Under the pieces are notes generated by a model. The model did not search any database, had not been told where the DNA came from, and was given only the letters and a program-made list of their open reading frames with translations. From Primulina eburnea (taxonomy: Eukaryota > Streptophyta > Magnoliopsida > Lamiales > Gesneriaceae), in contig NC_133108.1 of the NCBI RefSeq assembly GCF_022965805.1, forward strand, positions 44,896,051 through 44,960,050: DNA of 64,000 nucleotides, read 5' to 3'. Of this stretch, positions 37,801 to 52,800 are shown one piece after another. The translations under genes were made by a program, and so were the position numbers. Every line of letters begins with the position of its first letter. Positions within the stretch are counted from its first letter, which is position 1.

Positions 37801-40800
37801 TAACGAACACAAGGTTGTAACAATTCATCTCAAAAAATCTAGATACATATTACCATAAAAAACCGGAGACCTGTATATTACCATAAAAAACCGGAGACCT
37901 TTACCAGGTATCCATTCCTTTTACCAGGCTTATACACATGGTTCCATATCCTAAACCACTGAAAAGAATAAAATGCAGGAGACCACAGCATCTCTAATCC
38001 TTTGTTTACCTTATCTTTCCCATTAATATCAGCCTTCACAAGTTTTGAGAAATATTCGTTGTGTACTTTTCCATCTTTAAGAGTTTCAACCACGTCAATG
38101 AATGCGACTCGAAGAGCTTCATTTCTGTGTTGAAACATATAAGACAAAACAAAAATTATAGGAAAAACATAAAAGACACATATATTTAGCATCTTACATA
38201 AGTTTCCATTCAACAGAGGAAGACTTCTCTATCAATTAAAGCACTAGATCATTCTAGAAGGTAGTAATCAAGATAAGGTTTTGGCAATACCAAATATTTT
38301 CTAATTATTTGGATTAAGTTAGCAAGTAATGTCGATGCTAATAATATCCCACTGAATTGGATAGGGAAACATGGAGAGTTTAAGAACTTCTCGATTTCAG
38401 ATTTATTGAGAAGTTGGAGTTTTACATGTTTTTTAGCTGAGAAGGATTTTTCTTGTCTTTTTTCTTGTTTTGCAGATTTCTTGTCCGCTTATTGTAGTTT
38501 GTGCTTCTAATTAATTGATATATTATAGTGTCCTATAAAAAAAATACCCCACTGTGATAGATAAGGTAATATCTTAATTCGTATCCAAGTTGAAATGGCC
38601 GTCAAACAATTGCCCAACCTTTGCATTAACAGTGCAATATCTGCAGCCTCGGGTTTATGATCTTCTTTCTGCTTTCCATATATCTGACATGTAACAACAT
38701 ATGTGAACTTTAGATCTGCTTGAGCTCTGGCTTCAGGAGACAACTCAAAACCTTGAACATCAATCGATTCATTTCCAATAATATCTGCCTCTACATCTGA
38801 AATTAAGTATGAATCAACGACTAGGTATAGATATGACAAGCAAAAAACGAGAGAAGCACCGATTACTAGATATCCAAACCTCCAGTTGATATACGCTCCA
38901 AATAAGCTTGAAGCATAAGAGCTTTCCTGTAGTACATCATTCCACGAACTGTGTCCATAGAAGTAATGAGTAATCCGGGATTAAAGAGACGAGAAAAGTA
39001 AAAGTTCATGGTACTCATTTTTTACAGTCATAAGCAACTAGGGTAATAATGTACACCAGTATATTTCCCATTAGAGCCACCACCAACACAGATGGCCAAA
39101 ACAATGCTTTTGCTAAATCATACATGATGGAATGTTCAGTATACAAACATGAGACCGCTGTGTGCCGATAAGAAACAAAAAGATCACACTAAAATCACCA
39201 TAAGGTCATAGAATTGGTAGGCCCCTCCAAGAATGTTGCCTAAAACTTCCCCTATTCTTGGATAGAGTAATATACAATACAAAAGCTCAAACTCATCCAC
39301 TAAAGAAAGGAAGAAGTCCAAATCCAATACCCTGTGAGCATTCACAGATTATGTGAAAAAACCAGACTTAAACTATGCTGAAATATCTTCTGTAGTATTG
39401 CATATTTGATGTTTCCATTACAAGTGTCACAAGATAAGATGACAATAAATTTTTCATTCCTACACCATTTATATTTAATAATGCTACGTTATAATTTCTT
39501 AGAAAGTGAATATAGAAGTTTACAGTGAATAATTGTTTTTTGGATTTTAAGCTAGAGGCTAAAAGAAACTAAGTTCATGCTTCACTAAAATAATCTGATT
39601 CATCAGAGACAAAACATATATAAAAATAAAGGCACTGCGGAAAAGAAATGGATAAGTCTTTTGACATAACGTAAACAACCAACATGGCAAGATGCATGAC
39701 TGAAGACGCACCTGTTCTGGCTAATGTCTGCCCTCGGTAAGAAGCCCAAAACCGCAGTTCAAGGATATGATTAGGATTGTCACTAAATTCTGACTCTGTC
39801 GAGTTCTCGTGCCGTCCAATCCGAGAAAGGAAATTTTTCCATTCATCTGAATTTTAAAAAGAAAATATCTTCTTGAACAAAAAACAGAACACATTACAAT
39901 TTCAACATGCCGGATACTGCGATAACTATGGAATGCAAATAAGTTGGACAACAAAATTCAAAGAACCCTAACAAGATGCCAAATACAGTGTGAGGAAGAC
40001 AACCCATAAAGAATCCAAAATTGATCACAAATAAGGGCGTCAATGGATTATGACAATTTCAAAAGAAATAAAAAAAAAATTATGTCCATTCAAATTTCTA
40101 TCCAATGACCGTGAGGCAAACAAAAACCTAGAGAGAGAGGGAATTGGAAATCAGACCAGGACCAAAGAGTTTCAAAAATCGCAACATCTACATAAGATTT
40201 CTAGAAAATAAATTAGATTAAATATGCGAAGGTGTCCAAAAGAGGCAAAATAATATGTGAAATAGTTTCGTGAGCTCAGAAATCAGCCTTAACGTGGAAA
40301 CCGTAAAATAAAATATAATGAGAATATCAACGAAGAACCTAACCTATATAAAAAACAAACTAAAGATTAATACAAAAGGCTATAGTCTTAAGAAAAGAAC
40401 GATACTCAGTGGTCCATGTCTTACTGCAAACTGCAAAATGTGGCGGCTTTGAGAAAGAAGCGTCTTTCAAGAGCTAAGCATAATACTACATTTGTCCTGG
40501 AAAATTATTCAATGATTTCTACAATGGCAATAATACACATATTAAAGGCTAAGGGGTTTTAAGGGGTAAGAATTGGCATTTAGATCAGAGAGACATCAAA
40601 AAGATTTAATCCAAAACATGGAAAAGAGGAGCAGACACAACATTCAAAAAAATTGTGATGTACCTGGATATATCTTTTGGAGATAAAACAGCGTTGAAAT
40701 GCCATCTTCATTTTCCTTTAGGAGTTCAGACATGCTGTAAAGCACGGTCTCTGAGTAATATGGAGTGAATACGCTGCCCAAGCAATGGTGAGCATTACAT

Positions 40801-43800
40801 ACACATAAAATTCAGCACAATCCCCAAATCAGTAAAGAAAATGTGGCAGTTACCAAAAAGATAACATCTCCCTGACATGCTTGGCTACTGGCATCTCCAT
40901 AAAAAGAGAATTAGTAAAGAACTCTAGCCTCCGTCTTGCTTCAAGATTCTTTGGTACGTTCGCAGCTGAATCTTTGATGGTGAGGAGTGCATACAACCTA
41001 CTGACTTGTGATTTCTAGACATGTATAATGCATTTTAGCCCTTTCCCAAATAGAAAGGTATTGAACAGATATATATATAGATAGAGAGACAGATAGATAA
41101 GAGCATACCAACTCTGCATCTCTAGGCCACTTCAACTTTTGAAAGAGACGACCCTCAGTCCTTGCCTTGAAGAGCCTATTCCAAGTCTCGTAATTTTCTC
41201 TGCATAACCGAACAGGTTCAACATACAAGTAGGAGGTGGGAGGCAATACAAAGATGATAAACTTTTCAATAAACCTCATGTTGATAGAGAACATGTCATG
41301 TTGCATAACATCGTAAAGATCAAGGATGGCTTTAACAGCACCAGTTTCGAGTTCAGGAGTCTTATCCTTTTTCTACATAGATAAAGGAAAAAAAGTTGAA
41401 TTAGCACCTAGAAATTGGATATATCATGAAAAAAGAATACCACATAATCCAAAAGGAGGCATGTATGTATAGAGTCAAACAATATATTTAAATAAAGTAT
41501 AATGTGGAAAAAGGTATACCATCCCATGATCAATGACCTCCCAAGTACATAATAATTTGTAGTTGTTCCGATCATATGCCCCCCGAGGGAAATCTTGACA
41601 ACTACTATAGTCTTATAAAAGGTAAATTATGGATTCAAAATTGCCTCCATTAAGAACAAGATCAACCATCGATTACATAAATATAAGAGAGAGAGAGAGA
41701 GAGTGTGTGTGTGTGTGTGTGTGTTTATTCACATATTTTCATATTTGATTCCAGCTGGCAACATGCTGTCTTGTGTTACATAACTGAAATGATATAACCA
41801 AGAAACTGAAAATATCTCTCTGCCTTGCTCCTGTTTTGGGTCCTGAAATGTTTTGACATCACTAGGTAAGTTTCTCTCCTGAGTATAAAAGGTATGGCAG
41901 CCCTTTTGACAACCACCATCATCACTCCCTTCTTTCTAAATTATATATTACATAACAAATTATAGAAGAAACAAGCGAATGGTAGTAAGACAACAGAGAA
42001 GCCAACATGTATCCAACAACATAAAGAACATGCAACAAAGTCAAGCAAAATATAACTAAACATCATCATACAATCACAGTGTCCAAGTTTCAAAATTTTA
42101 AAAAGGGCTTCATTCATTGTCAGTCATTTAGCACGAACCAGTATTCCCAGGAGAGCTGTAACTTTCTGAATTAAAATGGGCAGTTTATTCAGGTCAAAGT
42201 CGACGAGAATACTTCCATTTGCTATACTTCCTTGAATGTCTTCATATATTCTTTCAATCCTGATATGTTATGATAATGAACTGTGAAGTACACAACTGCA
42301 AACAGCAACAGAGCAAAAAAAATTATGATGAACTCTACCACTTCTTCCCCTCATTGTTGCCTTCATCATCCAATATGGACGTAAGAATAAACTTGATAGC
42401 ATAAAAGCACTCCTGAACCGCATATTTCATATATCCATCCTTTGAAATCCTGTCCCATAGCTCGTCCTGAGAATCTCTATTCTCCAAAGCAGTATCTTTA
42501 GCAACGAACAGCTTCAGATAGGAGAAAAATCACAAACCCATTTAGTAAGTATTACATAAAATAAATATATCACACGGATGAAGAATCTTGCAAATTAACA
42601 AATATAATTTTATGCTCAAATACAAGGTGAGACCTTGCTAGCTAGAAGAAAAAGAGGCCACTGAACCAGGGGAAGGCTCCCTGAATTTTTAGGCATTTGA
42701 AGCAATTCCATTTCCCTGTTGGAAATAATCAGTGAGACAGGAGGAGATTCATGTCAATCAAAACTTGCGATGTTCAAACAGGAGAATAGCTCACAGATCA
42801 GTAACATAATCTTCTTCGCGCATATTCCTTATGATCTCATTCCAAAAGGGAGCAAATCGAGCAGCATCCAACTTGTTCTTCCCTAAAGCCTTAATAAGAC
42901 AGACTTTTGATTTCAATATAATTAAAATTTAACAGCTTGAAAGTGCCAAAATGCTGAATGGTTGAACAAATAATGGAATACGAAATACTTTAATTAGCAG
43001 GGTGATATCATTTCAAAGAGAAGTTGAATTGCAATTCCAATATCAAGCACTTCTCAATCCAATATTATTTATGACTATTTACCGGTTTAAAGTTTTGGAT
43101 GACAAGGAAAAAATCTCACAAATTCTACGAGCAAAGAAAGAACCGTGTCATTTGCTATTCTCCTTAATTTTTCAGCTTAACAAATGGAAAAACTTTAACA
43201 TTTTTCTTTTATATAAAATGAAGTCTATGTTCTTGTGATCAACCTAAAGGGTTTCATTAGTCGCTGGTACTTAATCCCAGCCCTTATCTCCTTTAAAATT
43301 GCGGATTAACTAATTTCAAATCTAAGCAGAATCCTTTTGTTTCCCAAGCAGTGGAATTTTAAAGGACATACTCGTAACCATTCGGTCCCAAGCTCAATTA
43401 CTTCCTCAAAACCAAATCAAACAAACCAATAGAAACATCAGATCATTCTACAATGGTAATGACAGTAATTTGTTCTATGCTTCGTGCTGAGTTATTTTAG
43501 TTTCTCCTTCATCCTTGCAAGATTAGGTTTGTAAATTAGTAGACAAAACCATTAGCTTCCATCAGGGTGGTCTAACAAACCTGACCAGATGACTGGATTG
43601 AATCCCTGCCACAAAAAAATACTTTAATTTCAGAATATACAATTTCTAATGGGAGAGAAAGGTATCAAACTGAAAAAGAAATAACCTGTCAGGAACTGGC
43701 ACATGCAGCGTATCCATGAAAGCCTCAGGAAACTTGTCAAAAAGATGATGAACAGCATCTAGAGATCTAATCTAAATTATGGAGAAGAAGTTGATTCAAT

Positions 43801-46800
43801 ACTTAAGCGAAAGAAATGTAATTTAAATTTTTTATTATACTCTAGCCTCTTGGAGAACGAGAAATACATGCATAACTGAAGATATACTTTCAACGCAGCA
43901 AAAAATGCCAAGACTGCATATGCTTGATGATCACATGACATTTTCATATATAAAGACATGCACAATAAAATACATCACCTCTCCAAGGCGATCTCTAGCA
44001 CCCAGCAGGAAACCCCATAAAGCAGATATAACAGTGTAGAAAATATGGATATCTAAGAGATAAATCTGCAATACAGGAAACAAGAGGGAAATTATTAAGT
44101 GGGAGGAGACATAGCAACATATATTGATATTACACATTATAAATCTGTATCATCACGACACTGAAAGAATAACCTTCTCTCACATATCATGAACTTTGAA
44201 ATACATAATTCATTTATTTAAATTGCTCGTTTTTCCCCAATTGTCATCACAAGTTCATCAAGATAGGTAACACAAGCAATTATTCTTTCCAGATAACGAA
44301 TTAAGTAGTCGACCAACATTTCTAGGGTGAAGACCACATTCTTGAATGACCAAGCAAGGCCAGAAATGTCATTGATCACAAAACATCCCAAAATAAATTA
44401 TGGTGGGACATGCAATATAGATTTTCAAGCTTCTCAACAAAGTCTTAACATATGTGAAAGATAGGAAAACACAAAGAAGTCAAATACAGCCGTGTGTAAA
44501 AGTAAAAGATCAAGAAATGAGGGAATTGGAGGCACAGTCCCATGGATCACTGTCCCAAAATTATGCTCTGGACTGCTCTAACAATTAGACACACTCAGAA
44601 AATTAAATTGGTTAATTATATAATCAAGCTACGTACATTAGTTTCTCTCCACCTCAGGTACATATTTCTTGTATCCAACAAAATATAAGAACAAAAACAA
44701 CAGCCATACAGAGATGGGTTGGTTAAGAGTAAAAATAATATTTCCACTCATAAAAAGTAAGATTATAACCGTCCAAAACCCCATCCCATCAAATACTCAC
44801 CGACACAATTATTTATGGTGATTCATCGCCCATCGGTGCTCTAAAAATCAGCCGCCACCTCTAAAAATCGGCCTAGGCAGCTAGTCGACAAGCCAAGGCG
44901 GCCCAAGGCGGTTAGGGCTTTTTTTTGTTCCTTTTTTTGGTTTTTTTTTTAAAAATGGTCTTTTAATTTAAAATTAAAATCCAATTAAAAAAATAACAGG
45001 TAATATTTTATAGGCGTTAAATCAAAGTCCAACAAGAAATGTGATTGGCTAACTTGTCCTAACACGTCAAACTTCATTTTCGTCAACAATCTAGAGTGAG
45101 AAAACATAACGAAGGTGATTTTGCATCCGAAAGAGAGGAAGATCACAGTTAATTTAATCAATGATGTAATAATAAAATAAAAAACTTTACTATTATTTTA
45201 TTAGTCATGTTCTCCCTACTTATATTAAACAATGATTTAATATTCTAAAATAAAAAATAATTTAAAGATATTAATATATAATATTACTAAATATTATACA
45301 AACTAATTTAAAAAACCACCTATGCGGGCCTACCGTTTTTTGGAATACTTTGATTAATAAACTAAAACCATGCAACATTGGGTCATTGGAAACAGCAATT
45401 AAAAACTCAAATTGTTGTACACCAATTATTCAAATTTATAACCTAATTGCTTTCTTTAAACAAAAGAGCCAATGAAAGGAATAAAATTAAAAAACCCGCA
45501 ATCAAAGTCAAAAGTTGAATAAATCAGAAAGATACTCAAGACCATGAAAAACAATTTTGACTGTATGACAGAGAACAGGGGAACCATCAGTTCTCAAAAT
45601 GGCAAATATTTCAAAAAACAGAGACCAAAACACTAAAATAAAAGTTAAACATACTTACAGCCAGCACAGGCGCCCATAAGCTTAGCACGGTTAGAGCATT
45701 ATGGTTATCTACACGTGAAAAATAGCAATTTTTCAATTTGAGAAAAGGCAATATTGTGAAACAATAAAAAGATTGCACATTTTACACTACACAAATTGAA
45801 CTTGGAACAGAAGTGTTGGATGACAAAAAAAACAAATTCAAGAATTAGATTTGATAGTATGAAAACAAATACAATGATATATCTTTGGTATGATATTTTT
45901 ATTTTTATTATCTAGTTAATATCAATTTCCTACCATATTTATTCCCTTTTATTTTAATTATATCCATAATGATATGATTGTTCCATGAATGTAGGCTTTC
46001 ATTACCAAATTTGTAAATTTTATGTTAAGTTTCAATCTCAATTAACGCTAAATTCCTAAGCTCAAGATTCAACGTGATGTTGATGTAGTAACCCTGAACT
46101 TTATATTTCAGCCTTTTATGTATCTAAAGACCATTAAGTGCCAAAAAAATGAAGTCAGGTTTCTGTCAAAGTGTGGTTTACGATGACCACCACACTTTCA
46201 GTCATCATCTCCTGCTGTCCACTTGTCTGATCTCTGTTTATTTGGTCAATGGAAGAACAATAGGTATCCACCTGCCTACTCTGTCTTCTGCCGCGAGATT
46301 TTCTTCAAGACATTGTAAAAAAATTGTTTTTTAAGTTGAAAACACGTCAATTCAGAATGGAGGGATGTTAGAATGGAAAAAATGTATATAAAAGTTAGAT
46401 TTGACATTATCAAGATTCAAAAAATGGGATCTGTATTCTAATCTAAAAGAGATTTAAAAAGCTTTCACCCTTTGGAAACTATGTCGGGGTTGGGTTGCAG
46501 GTCTCCACGAACAATCAACTAAAATCTCTCATATTACATTAAATGTTCACTAAATTTCTATCAGTTAGAATTCAACAAGTGAAAGTGGTCTAATAATAAT
46601 ACCAATCTCAAAGAAACCACAGACATTAGAACAGACATCATAATAAACTGCTCCCTTGATAACATTGTGGCTTACTTTTTGACACTAGATCATGCCAAGA
46701 ATATTGCCTGATATCCATTTCTACTATCAGCTCAGTTGGCCCGGCCAGCGGTCTAATCTGTGAAGTGAAGCACAAAATCAATAGGGTGCTAAATTATCTA

Positions 46801-49800
46801 ATTTCAGGCAAAGACAACTGAGATATGCAGCGTTCAAAAGCAAATAACAGAAATGTCTTATGCTTACCAGCAGGAAATAAGCAAATTGGTGCTAAATTAT
46901 CTAATTTCAGGCAAAGACAACTGAGATATGCAGCGTTCAAAAGCAAATAACAGAAATGTCTTATGCTTACCAGTAGGAAATAAGCAAAAGAAAATTTGCA
47001 TCCAAGTACAACAAACCAAAAGATCATGTATCTGCATTGCCATGAACAAGGACTAATAAGTTACAACCACCATTAGATCAAATATTATTCGATATACTCA
47101 CGCAAAAACATGGAAACCAGGAACGCATTCCAATAAATTTACACGGCCATCAGAAATCAATTGAGAAGGTAATAACTACATATTTGAATGGAATCAGCAG
47201 AAATTATGCCCACCCAACAATCACATGGAGCGTCAGCAGAAATGGATGGAATTAACTGAGGTCACCCCAATATCAAGAAAACAATGCGTTTGATAAAGTG
47301 AATCTAAAATACTCGAGATAGCTTCAGCAGAAATGGATGGAATTAACAGAGGTGACTCCATATCAAGAAAACAAGGCATTTGACAAAGTGAATCTAAAGT
47401 GAACGAGATAGCTTCAGCAAATCATCACGTTCCTTATTGCCAAAATGCCCAAACAAATCAAACTTGAAAGCATCCCCTCTCTCCCGCAAATACTATAAGC
47501 CAACAGCAAACTGCCACTGAATCTCAGCTGGGCTCGAGTCAAGTGGGAAAGCCAAAACCATGGGTCACTCACAGTCATCATAATACAGAAAATCTAAGAT
47601 CATAACGAATCCTTTCAGCTATCTTGCGAAGAATGAAATCGTCAACATACAAAATTATCCTTACTAGGTTAATTACAGCAATTGACAAGGAGTGACGGAT
47701 AAAATTTGCTTCAAATAAAATACAAGGAAAAGCAGGGGAGACAGATGGAATGATGAAAGGTCTCTCTTATAAAAGTAAGGACACATAAGTACGAGGGAAA
47801 GTCGTAAGAAAAAGTAACACAGCTATGTAATTACTTTATGAAATCTGAAGCTCTTTCATACATGCCCCGGCCAACATAGTAATGTTCCTAAAACACGTGA
47901 GAGCACATTTATTAACAACAACAAAAAAGAAATATAATTTATACTACAAATATGTAAAAGTCATTCACGCAATGCATAATGCTTTAAAAAAAATAAGTAA
48001 ACCTGGTGCATCCACTTCAAAAAACGAATCAAAGGCCAACCATCACACTGATTGGACATATGGTGACATGCTGGTATGTGCATCAAGAAACTCAAAATGA
48101 ATTTCACGCCAGCATAGATGGAAAGTATTATGACATAGAGCTTATAGATAATTGACTCGGCATTGGGTTTGCTCTGTTCTGCAAGAGCTCTCCTGTGAAA
48201 TACAACACTTAATCAAAGTCCTGCCTATAGATTGCAAAAAAAAAAAAAAAGAGCGGTAGAAAAAAAAAAGCTAGATACTTAAAAGGAAAAAGGTTGAGAA
48301 GAGTAGCATATACATACACATAAAGGAAACATATGAAAACCGACGTCAAGCAATAGAACAAAAAACGTAGTAAAATCCTGGTCACAGCTAGGCGCCTAGA
48401 AGTGGAGTATGCCCCATACATCATTATGATGTCCAAGACACCTGAAGAACAGAAAAATTCATTGGCTTAAAAATAAAAAAATAAAATAAAAATTGAACTG
48501 TTCAAATGTGGCACAAAAGAGTCTAAAATATCAAATATTTACTCTCAAAGAACTTCATCACAAAGTATGTCGGTCCAACACTGAGAACTTCTCTAATGGT
48601 CTTGGAGTTGAACTGGCTCTTATTGAATGAAAAGACGGCAAGTCCCTGGAAAAGATGATCCACCATAAGAAATAAACAAAGAGTGTCTCCTGAACTGCAG
48701 ATTATGGGCGTGATAAGCATAATGATACCAATCCTAAACTTCAGATTTGTGTAAAAATAATAAACATCGACATAACAAAACGTATAATCTATTTCATTGT
48801 AAATACAAAGAAGAAAAACAAAAACTGAAATAAGTTGATAACAAGATATCAAAAATCTAGAAACTTCAAACTAAACATATTTATAATTTGTAATAACAAC
48901 AATTCCTTTCAGAAAACTCAAAATTGTGTACTCTAAAAATCTCAAATATGCAATCGAGAAGATATGGACCACCCAAACTTTATAGCAGCTAACTCAATTT
49001 TTCCATTTTCCTCATCATTCCTCTGGAATTTAGTCGTAATTCACCAGAACATGGGAGACAGAAAGCTAATTGGATATCAGTAACCCACATCTTCTATAAC
49101 ATGATAGGCCCTAAGAGACTGATCCAATGAAACAACTGCAGTAGCTGAAACTTTTAAAAGTGATTGAATTCATAATGGTTTTGCCGATCAGAATTTGTAA
49201 CAGCCCCGTGACATATGGATAACTATTATATTAAGGGAGAGGGTGGTAGACAAGACAATTTGGTGTGTCATGTGGAATTTCAACTTATTTTAGAGATTGC
49301 CCCTCCCAAATTGCAATATGGCCCATCACTAATTCTTATAAATAGGATATTACCTCTATTCTAACATAAATTAAATTAATTATGAAAAATGGTTGTACAA
49401 GCACGCAGCGAGTGCGCCGAACACTAGTATATATATAACACACACAGATAGGTGTACAGAAAAAAAAATCATAACGGAGTAAAGCAAAGGAGAGAGAAGA
49501 GATGAGGCGAGAAAAGCTTAGCACTGCTATATTTCCAAACAAGTTGCAGACCTGGAACATAATCAGAAGGAATATCCAGAGGCGATGAAAACTGTGATAG
49601 AGATGAAGAAACGTCCTGTGCTCAACAAACGATGTTTTACCACAACGTTTGCCTCCGCTAGACTTCAGAACACTCTGTAAACCAACAGTGGATATTTTCA
49701 AGAAAACACTTTCCTCAGATAAAAGTATCTTCACCGACCCAATCTTATGATGCGTGTCAACAAGGAATTTGAAATATAAATGCCAAATACATGATTTTGG

Positions 49801-52800
49801 GTGAAAGGACGGGATAGTTTGAAATTAAAACATCCAAAGAATAATTTTTAAAATTTGTGAAATTCACAAGCCAAAAATGTATACAGGTCATATTTTTGGG
49901 AAAAATTATTACAGAGTCAATCTCCAAATTGTCCTGTGAAAATACCCAAAGAAAGCCCTTGGCTATTATGATAATTAAGAATGAATGTAAGAAAGTTACA
50001 GACCTTTGACCTTGTTGGATGTAGGAAAAAAGTTGTACCCTTACGCCATGGCCAACCAAGTTCAAAGCAGTGCAGTGACCTGGGAAATAAACAAAAAAGA
50101 AACAAATTTATCTATTGAAGAACGTCTAAAATTTAAAACCATACAGCTAAAAGATAAAGGTTATGAAAACCATTATTCCAATATATCTTGTAGTTCTGAT
50201 ACCCAAACTTACCAAAAGTATTCATTAAAATCGTCATAATTTCTCCAAGACGAATGAGGAGCTCGACCATTATCATTGTTGGAGGCTTCCTGTAGACAAC
50301 GGATTATTAAACTATTAAGAAAACTTTTTTCTTTGAAAATCTCGAGTTCATACTGGGATGTGATTACCAAAAACTAGTATTTCCAGTGCCCATGACATTA
50401 AATTAACTCAAATTCTATAAACAAATAAACTAGATCACAAGCAAGACACGGAAATCAGAAAGACGGCAGGCATACCGCAGAAATGACCTCATAAAGAGGA
50501 AGTATAACTTGATTGATAAACGATACTCCAGACTCAGAAACACAGCTGTTGGCTGGCTGTGCAACCTGTTGCCGCGATATTTCTTCCAATTCCCTTCCCA
50601 TCTGTTCAATTTGAACAAAACATGGTATTAGGATGAGACAAAGCTACACCGGAAAAAAAACATAAAATCATTGACTTCTTCCCAACTCCCAATAAAGCAG
50701 AAGGTACAACTTTAGATCAGAATTTCATTTTTTTAGACTCAGAAAATTTTGGGCAACATCATTGTCCTTGCGTACCCGAAATATCCTTCATTCTACAGCT
50801 TAAATAGAACGAACAAAACCCTTTACCAAACATGGGAGTCAATTTCAGCTATGAAATGAAAGAAAGCTGTGGGAAAACAGCCAAATGACAATCCTTATGA
50901 CTTGAAATCTTCTTAATCGATACCTAGTTAAAAACAATAAATTAAAAAAATGCTCAAACATTTAACGCTCCAAGTGAACCTACATGATGAAATATGTAGC
51001 ACAAGCATTCTGGAAGAAATCGAACATTTGCTGCTTCGCCCCATATTAAGAAGTACAATGAAATAAGCAATAGCTTCTTCTCTTTGCTAACAGCCTCCAA
51101 ACTGAAAAATGTATAGTCTGTTACAAATTAACACGAATATCATAGAAAAGAATTTGCACCACCACCGGAACTAAAAAACATACTTGCTCCAGACAGGTAA
51201 GATTCCCAAATAGTTGCACCACTTGATGTAATTGTCAAGAGACTTTAAAAATACTCTCTGCACAGCAGCCTCATCCAATTTCTGGAGCAAAGCGATATAT
51301 AACTCAAAACACAATAGACCAAATGTTCATCTGAGATCCCAAAAATGGTAATAGGGATCAAGTAGACATGCACATCATGCTACCATAAAACTAATTCTCA
51401 TATTCAAGGAGTAAAAGCATAAGGTTCATACACAGAATTTGAGAATAGCAACAATATGCTCACAGAGACAGGAGAGGAATAGAAAAACAACCGCCCATTT
51501 GTTTAAACATCCAAAAATAAAATAAAGGCATCCACTAGGCTCCAAAGTTATTCATTTCGTCCACAGAGATAGAGAGAAAAATCATCTAGGTTAATAACTC
51601 TAGACAATTCACAAGTAGTGGAGATTGTTAGCAACTAATCCTGAAGCTAATGGCTGCAATCTGAACATAAACCTCTAAATCTGTTCGTAAACATTTGAGA
51701 CAAATTTATTTAGTCAATCTTCCAGGCAAACCATTGATCCACTAATAGTTTGTATAGTAAAAGCTTGATTAGTGCTCTTAAAGTAACAAGTGATAATCTG
51801 ATTCTAAGAAAACTTAATCCTAGATCACAGGCAAAAGAATCTCCGTCCATAAGAAATTTGAAATGGGATGCAGATGTACAATCTCAAGGACAAGCGGCCC
51901 TTAATAAAAATTAAGGGAACTTAAAAACAATAGTAAGTGGAAAACACGATCTTCCACTTCTACTGAAAGCCAAACATGGGGTCACGCCAAAGGGTCATCC
52001 AACGCTTATCCTCAAACAATATTAAGGTCTCGGCACTAAAGCACTGTCCACTCTCACATATCAGGAAAAATAATTCTAATTAATATAAATGCTTCGTGGA
52101 AGGCTGTGAAAGATGTGATTCACAAGCGGTAGGATTCCGTACACTGAACTACTATTGATAAAGTTGTACAGTATTATTCATAAAGCAATTGCACTCTAGA
52201 TAAATAAGTCACCTGGGTTTAAATTCACAGTTTGGAGCGATCAAGCAGCTATTGGCAATTCTAAAGGGTTCGTGACATTGTGATGATCCGGTATAAAAAG
52301 AATTTTTTCCCCTACATCTACAACCAAGCACCAAACTAATAAAAACCTCCCATCCCCCTCTGAGATTAGTGTCCTAGTCCAAACATGTGGATCAACAAAA
52401 ATCATAAATTGAAATGTACAATCAGCCATCATCTGAAAAGACACCGCAAAGAGACCAAAAAACGAGGGGAGTAAATCCAGTATATCATTCTGACACATGG
52501 TATGAGACATACTGGCTCGGGTTCCTCAAGAATACGAAGCCGACTTTGCTCATTTGCAAGGAGGTGAACGACATGCTCCCGTTGATTGGAAACATTATCT
52601 TTCTGAAAAAATTAAAAACCGAAAAAACAAACTTGAATCCCAAATCTGAAAAGTCAATAACACCAACAAATAAATACCAAACATTAAAAAATTAATATTT
52701 CAATGATTTGGAGATGTACAAAAATATAACACAAGCAATAACGCAAACAAAATTCATCACCAGGTTCTTCTCCTAAGGGACAAACTGCCAAGGGCGGGAG

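Noticed and set aside
47882..48100. 72-codon plus-strand frame
   Set aside because: Lies across GSL10 exons 16 and 17 in antisense; no independent evidence.
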